From Litoditis marina (lineage: Eukaryota; Nematoda; Chromadorea; Rhabditida; Rhabditidae): DNA of 64,000 nucleotides. Position 1 is the first letter of the stretch, and every line of letters begins with the position of its first letter. Under the pieces are notes generated by a model that made no database searches, was not told where the DNA came from, and saw only the letters and a list, made by a program, of their open reading frames with translations. This document shows positions 60,338 through 64,000 of the stretch, one piece after another. Made by a program: the position numbers and the translations under genes. The DNA is taken from the NCBI GenBank assembly GCA_964036275.1, contig OZ038434.1, forward strand, positions 27,637,511 to 27,701,510, read 5' to 3'.

Positions 60338-60467
60338 TACTGTTCGTCAATTACACAGTCACTGAAACATTTCAAACACAGCAGAACTCAGAAACGTGCA
60401 ACGAAAAAGTTCACGATTCCTCATTAGAATGCTAATTTGATGTGAGTATTCAATTTACTTCTAGTAT
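60338..60467. mobile_element. ~130-bp MITE, CACGTG family, opposite orientation
   Basis: TTACACAGTCACTGAAACATT...CACAGCAGAACTC...TATTCAATTTACTTCTAGTA (three separate blocks). The right end lies 13 bases before the splice acceptor of the next gene. Confidence 0.78.
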
Positions 60468-60501
60468 ATTGGTTTTCCAGAAGTTCTACTCGACTACTCA
60501 A

Positions 60502-62352
60502 ATGCTTGCTTCGTCAACTTCTGGTTGTGATGTGGTTAACAATGAGGAAGAACGTAGGTTATTATATTCAAACATAAATCTAAATATCTCATTCTTCCTG
60601 ATATTTGGTCAACGTTCCCAAACTATAGCGTGTTTTGAGCTACAACGATAATTCTGTAAATTTACGGAAATGAGAGCTATAAAAAAGATTGAAAAACTTA
60701 ATAAAGCATTTATTTCGATGATCAGACGGAAAATCACATCATTTTCTGTTTCAAGTGTTGTGATATGTTGTAGTTCCTACAGAAACGACAGGAACATCTC
60801 AAAATTCGGAGAAGAAAAAATCCAATTTCAAGTTTGCAATCTTTTTTCTGCACATTTTACGTGAACACTATCTTCACCTCAGTAAATCTCGTGTTCGGTT
60901 CACCCCACCTATACTTGCTATGAATGACAAAAAGTTGGTAAGATTCGGCTGTAACTTTTACGGTGCTGACTAGATTCTAAATCAATGCAATTGAGCCCGT
61001 ACGATTTTTGATCAAAAAACCATAGTTCACCATAAAACCATAAAACCATAGAGTTTTACAGTAACCGCCTCATCTTCAATAGCTCCTCTGAGAAGTATTC
61101 GAACCGATTCAGAAATTGATGAGCTACAAGAAACTGGATGTTTTTTCTTCAAAAATCAGGTGGGCTGTTTCGAGATAGACAATTTATTGCGTAATTTGCC
61201 TTATACAACACCAAGAAAACTGAGACATTCATCATTTTTCGCCTCATGTTATGTTCTAGTAAACTGGGTGGGATAATTCACTCTTTTCAACAAAACATTT
61301 GCCTTTGAGACATATTTGGAGAATACCAGACAGTTACACTATCTAACTGTTCAGGGAAAAGACGTCCTGATGAGTAGAACCTGTTTTGTACTTTTCGTAC
61401 TTCTTGAACTTGTGTGTTGTGCACTGGGTGCTGCCTTCACTTTTGCCATATTTTGGCTGCAAGAAAGGTATGCTATAATATCTTTTTGGGCCAAAAAACA
61501 AACTTTGTTATGTAATTTGGGTGTAATAACTTTGAAATTCACGTGAATTGCAGCGACCTACATTAATCATTCATCAGTGGTTGAGGTTAGCAGAAATGAC
61601 CGAATTGGTCGATTTCAAAGTTTAGTTTTGTTTTCTACTGCACTTGCAAGATAAAAACTTGGTCACGTAGTTTAACACCTTCCATTCACATTGTTAACTA
61701 AATGTTTTCTCTATGTTTCCTTTTTCTCGTAAATAGGAAGTGTCACATACACGTGTTTACTAAAGACACGTGTTCAATTGCGAATAAACGTTATGATCTA
61801 TTCTATTAAGTTTGTTTATATGTTGTTTATATCAGTTTCTTCTCGATCGTAATTCACATTATATTTTAAGGAAAAAGGAAGCTGACCAGACGTGAGCAGA
61901 AATCTCGAGAACCCAAAAATCAGTAAAATCATGAAAGATAGATCACTTAATATTAAATGTTTATTGCATTTTTCTGTATTTTTAGTATGTACCGCACTAT
62001 GTTGTTTGACAACTCTGGCCTACTAGCGGGAAAGTTTGACCTAGAATGTTTTCTCACAAATGATTCTTGCTAGTGCAGCTTATTACAAAGAGCCGAGCAG
62101 TAATGAACCAACTCGATTACAGTAACTCAGAAATGGGTAGAGAAAACTATTGTTCACTGGGCGTTATTTTTCATTCCAATCAGTCTTTAGTTTATATTTT
62201 GTAACTTAACATTAATTTATAGTAAGGTATATATTCATTTTAGTTTGTTTGATTCAAGTCGAATCTATCATATCAGGTATGTGGAGACCAAACATTACAC
62301 CCTGGATTCGTTTGCCGTTTACTTCCGATCCACCCAAAACCAAAACCCGTAA
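60502..62352 (+). CDS. small single-pass membrane protein
   Basis: Four exons in phase: 60502-60553 (exon begins 60481 after TTTTCCAG), 61062-61159, 61355-61467, 62277-62352; 112 residues. The N-terminal half is polar, rich in Ser and acidic residues, then comes one hydrophobic segment (VLFVLLELVCCALGAAFTF) and a 30-residue hydrophilic tail ending STQNQNP. The first acceptor has no recognisable upstream exon, so trans-splicing is likely. Family not recognised. Like the genes at 939, 13986 and 28727, it pairs a polar N-terminus with one membrane segment in a short, intron-split gene. A competing open frame in the last exon (MWRPNITPWI) was rejected because it is not in phase. Confidence 0.62.
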
Positions 62353-62802
62353 ATCTTCGAAAAAAGGGCAGATTGCATCGAAAATGCTAAACTATCAGCG
62401 CTATATAAGCGGACTCGCAATGAGAAAATTATCATATTCTCAGCTTGTCTTACCATTCTCACAATTTTGCAGAAGTATTCAGATTTTCAGTTTGACAACT
62501 CCTAAGAAAACGAAACGTGTCAGTTACTCGAAAAGTACTAACATAAATCTGGATATCACTGTACAAAAAGCTCATTCAACACTTTATCGTTGGCTAAAGT
62601 GAACTGACTAATTAAGGACACGATGATATAGAAAAGCAGAGTTGCATTTACCTTTGGCACTTCGAAATTGCATGCTGTTTCCTACAAAAATTGATTCTTC
62701 TACGTTCAGCGCTCAACGTATAATGTAGTTTTTGGACCGTATCTTATAAACATATATGTTAGTGAAAACACAGCACATGATATTGAATAAAGTTTACAGA
62801 AA

Positions 62803-63483
62803 ATGAGAATCAGCGTTCTGTTCTTCTTCTTTGCCCTCGTCGCTGTGTCCAACGCATGCCTAGATGGACTCCTTGGTGGTGGTTCGATGGGAGGCGGCGG
62901 CTGTGGATGGTGCGTTTTCTCTCTATATTTCTCTTTCTGTCATCTTTCCCTGTGGTATTTTTCTTCTTCTCCTATTCCCCCCCCCCTTTCCGTTTTGCTT
63001 CTTTTCTATGTTATGGGAGGTGGCACGTATGATGGAAGGTGGTAGGATTAGAAATCTAGGTACTAGAAAACATCGAATATAGTCGCCATTTTCCCCATAA
63101 AGACGGCAGAGGGTTCAATTGATTGAGCTATGCGGGGCGAGCGGTCGTTGATTGGTTTGACAAATCCTATAGACTATGTTACATAGCGTATCATACGACT
63201 ATTATTTTCTCTAAAACGCGGAGAGTTCGCTATATTTGAAATAATAATCAGTGTGCACATATACAATCATTGTGTTTCTTGTAATACCAATCCGTAGAAA
63301 AAAGAGTGTTATTTTATAATTCTGTTAGTGATTGGTATGATAACAACTGAATAAAACATTTTCAGTGGTGCTCCTCCCGCTCCTCCAGCCTGCGGAGGTG
63401 GTGGTGGTGGTTGTGGTGGCGGTAGCAGCGGTGGCTGTGGAGGTGGATCTTCTGGTGGTGGTGGATGTGGCGGCGGATGTTAA
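62803..63483 (+). CDS. Gly/Cys-rich secreted peptide
   Basis: Two exons, 62803-62909 and 63366-63483, joined in phase 2 (TG/T Cys codon), 74 residues. A signal peptide (MRISVLFFFFALVAVSNA) is followed by CLDGLLGGGSMGGGGCG and then runs of Gly broken by Cys every 4-8 residues, ending GGGGCGGGC. The mature peptide is about two-thirds Gly with eight or so Cys. Such composition suggests a cuticle-associated or antimicrobial-type Gly/Cys-rich peptide; no more specific family is recognised. The ATG follows a GTTTACAG acceptor by three bases. An AATAAA at about 63758 follows the stop by some 275 bases. Confidence 0.82.
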
Positions 63484-63757
63484 AACGCCAGAGATTCACA
63501 AACAATATGTCTGTACATTTGGAAAACATCTCATTTTCATAAATGTTTCTTACCTTTCTGTTGTTCTCCCATTGTTATGGTGTTGCGTAGAATACACCGG
63601 ACGCGAGTATCTCACAAGAATTTATATGAACTGAGTGAAATTCGTTAAGATGGCTGAAATCCAACAGAGCATGAAGATCGATTAGACCGTAGACAATCGT
63701 AATCAGTATGTGTTTCTCAGATTTTCACACTCTCCTGTTGACAATGGGCCAGACCGA

Positions 63758-63763
63758 ATAAAA
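63758..63763 (+). promoter_or_regulatory. poly(A) signal AATAAA
   Basis: GAATAAAAATAAAG downstream of the Gly/Cys-rich peptide gene; the nearest good signal on that strand. Confidence 0.5.
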
Positions 63764-63802
63764 ATAAAGTTGGCTGCTATGACAGAACCTGGGGTAGTTG
63801 GT

Positions 63803-63899
63803 CGTTTTAATTCAGGTACCTAGGCGTATGAATTCCGGGAGTTAGACGTGCGTATACTAAGTCCCGGAATCCATACGCCTAAGTACCTGAATTAAAACG
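63803..63899. mobile_element. 97-bp near-perfect palindrome (MITE-like)
   Basis: CGTTTTAATTCAGGTACCTA and, at the right end, TAAGTACCTGAATTAAAACG; arms of about 37 bp with three mismatches enclose TAGACGTGCGTATACTAAG. Probably a minimal foldback element. Confidence 0.8.
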
Positions 63900-64000
63900 G
63901 CTATGTCCCGGATTTTCTAAAATGTTCAAACTGACACAACTGATCCACCAATCGAAATACTCCGTTTATGGCATGGTACTGGCAAGTTCGAGGGGTCCCC

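Overview
The window looks like the nuclear genome of a free-living-type (rhabditid-like) nematode. The evidence is nematode-restricted families (a DB-module secreted protein, a hedgehog-related Hint protein with Ground-like repeats, a serpentine 7TM chemoreceptor), many small exons with GT..TTTCAG introns, and several genes whose first ATG lies just behind a TTTCAG-type acceptor with no visible upstream exon, as expected for spliced-leader trans-splicing. Introns (often 200-600 bp or more) are longer than is usual in C. elegans. I assembled every gene by hand from splice sites and reading phase; nothing was searched against a database. The species is not identified.

Layout, left to right: a small single-pass membrane protein (939-2393, +); an alpha-1,2-fucosyltransferase of family GT11 (6040-10131, +, 5' exon missing); a DB-module secreted protein (10942-12690, -); a small membrane protein whose first intron holds a 1.9-kb repeat (13986-17759, +); a divergent gamma-glutamyltransferase-like gene (19363-25484, -, 5' end missing); a second copy of the 1.9-kb repeat (26514-28426); a type II membrane protein with a polybasic site (28727-31660, -); a 26-exon hedgehog-related gene with four Ground-like repeats and a Hint domain (32297-45487, -); 6 kb of repeat-rich intergenic DNA; an inverted second copy of the DB-module gene (52914-54987, +); a 7TM chemoreceptor (55949-58779, -); a third copy of the DB-gene promoter with no gene behind it (59098-59481); another small single-pass protein (60502-62352, +); and a Gly/Cys-rich secreted peptide (62803-63483, +).

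The most striking locus is the hedgehog-related gene. Four Ground-like modules, each split by a phase-0 intron into a CC-containing exon of 107-113 nt and a second exon of 156-162 nt, lead through a proline/glycine linker into a Hint self-splicing domain with its nucleophilic Cys and LTxxH motif. The DB-module gene is present twice as a near-identical inverted pair 40 kb apart, and its AP-1-like, TATA-containing promoter exists a third time as an orphan.

Mobile DNA is dense. At least five families of short inverted-repeat elements (MITE-like) sit mainly in introns and gene flanks. One family of about 125 bp carries CACGTG palindromes. The 1.9-kb repeat carries a tandem array of TGACGTCA palindromes. 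One MITE is present in one copy of a duplicated promoter flank and absent from the other, so it inserted after the duplication or was lost from the other copy.
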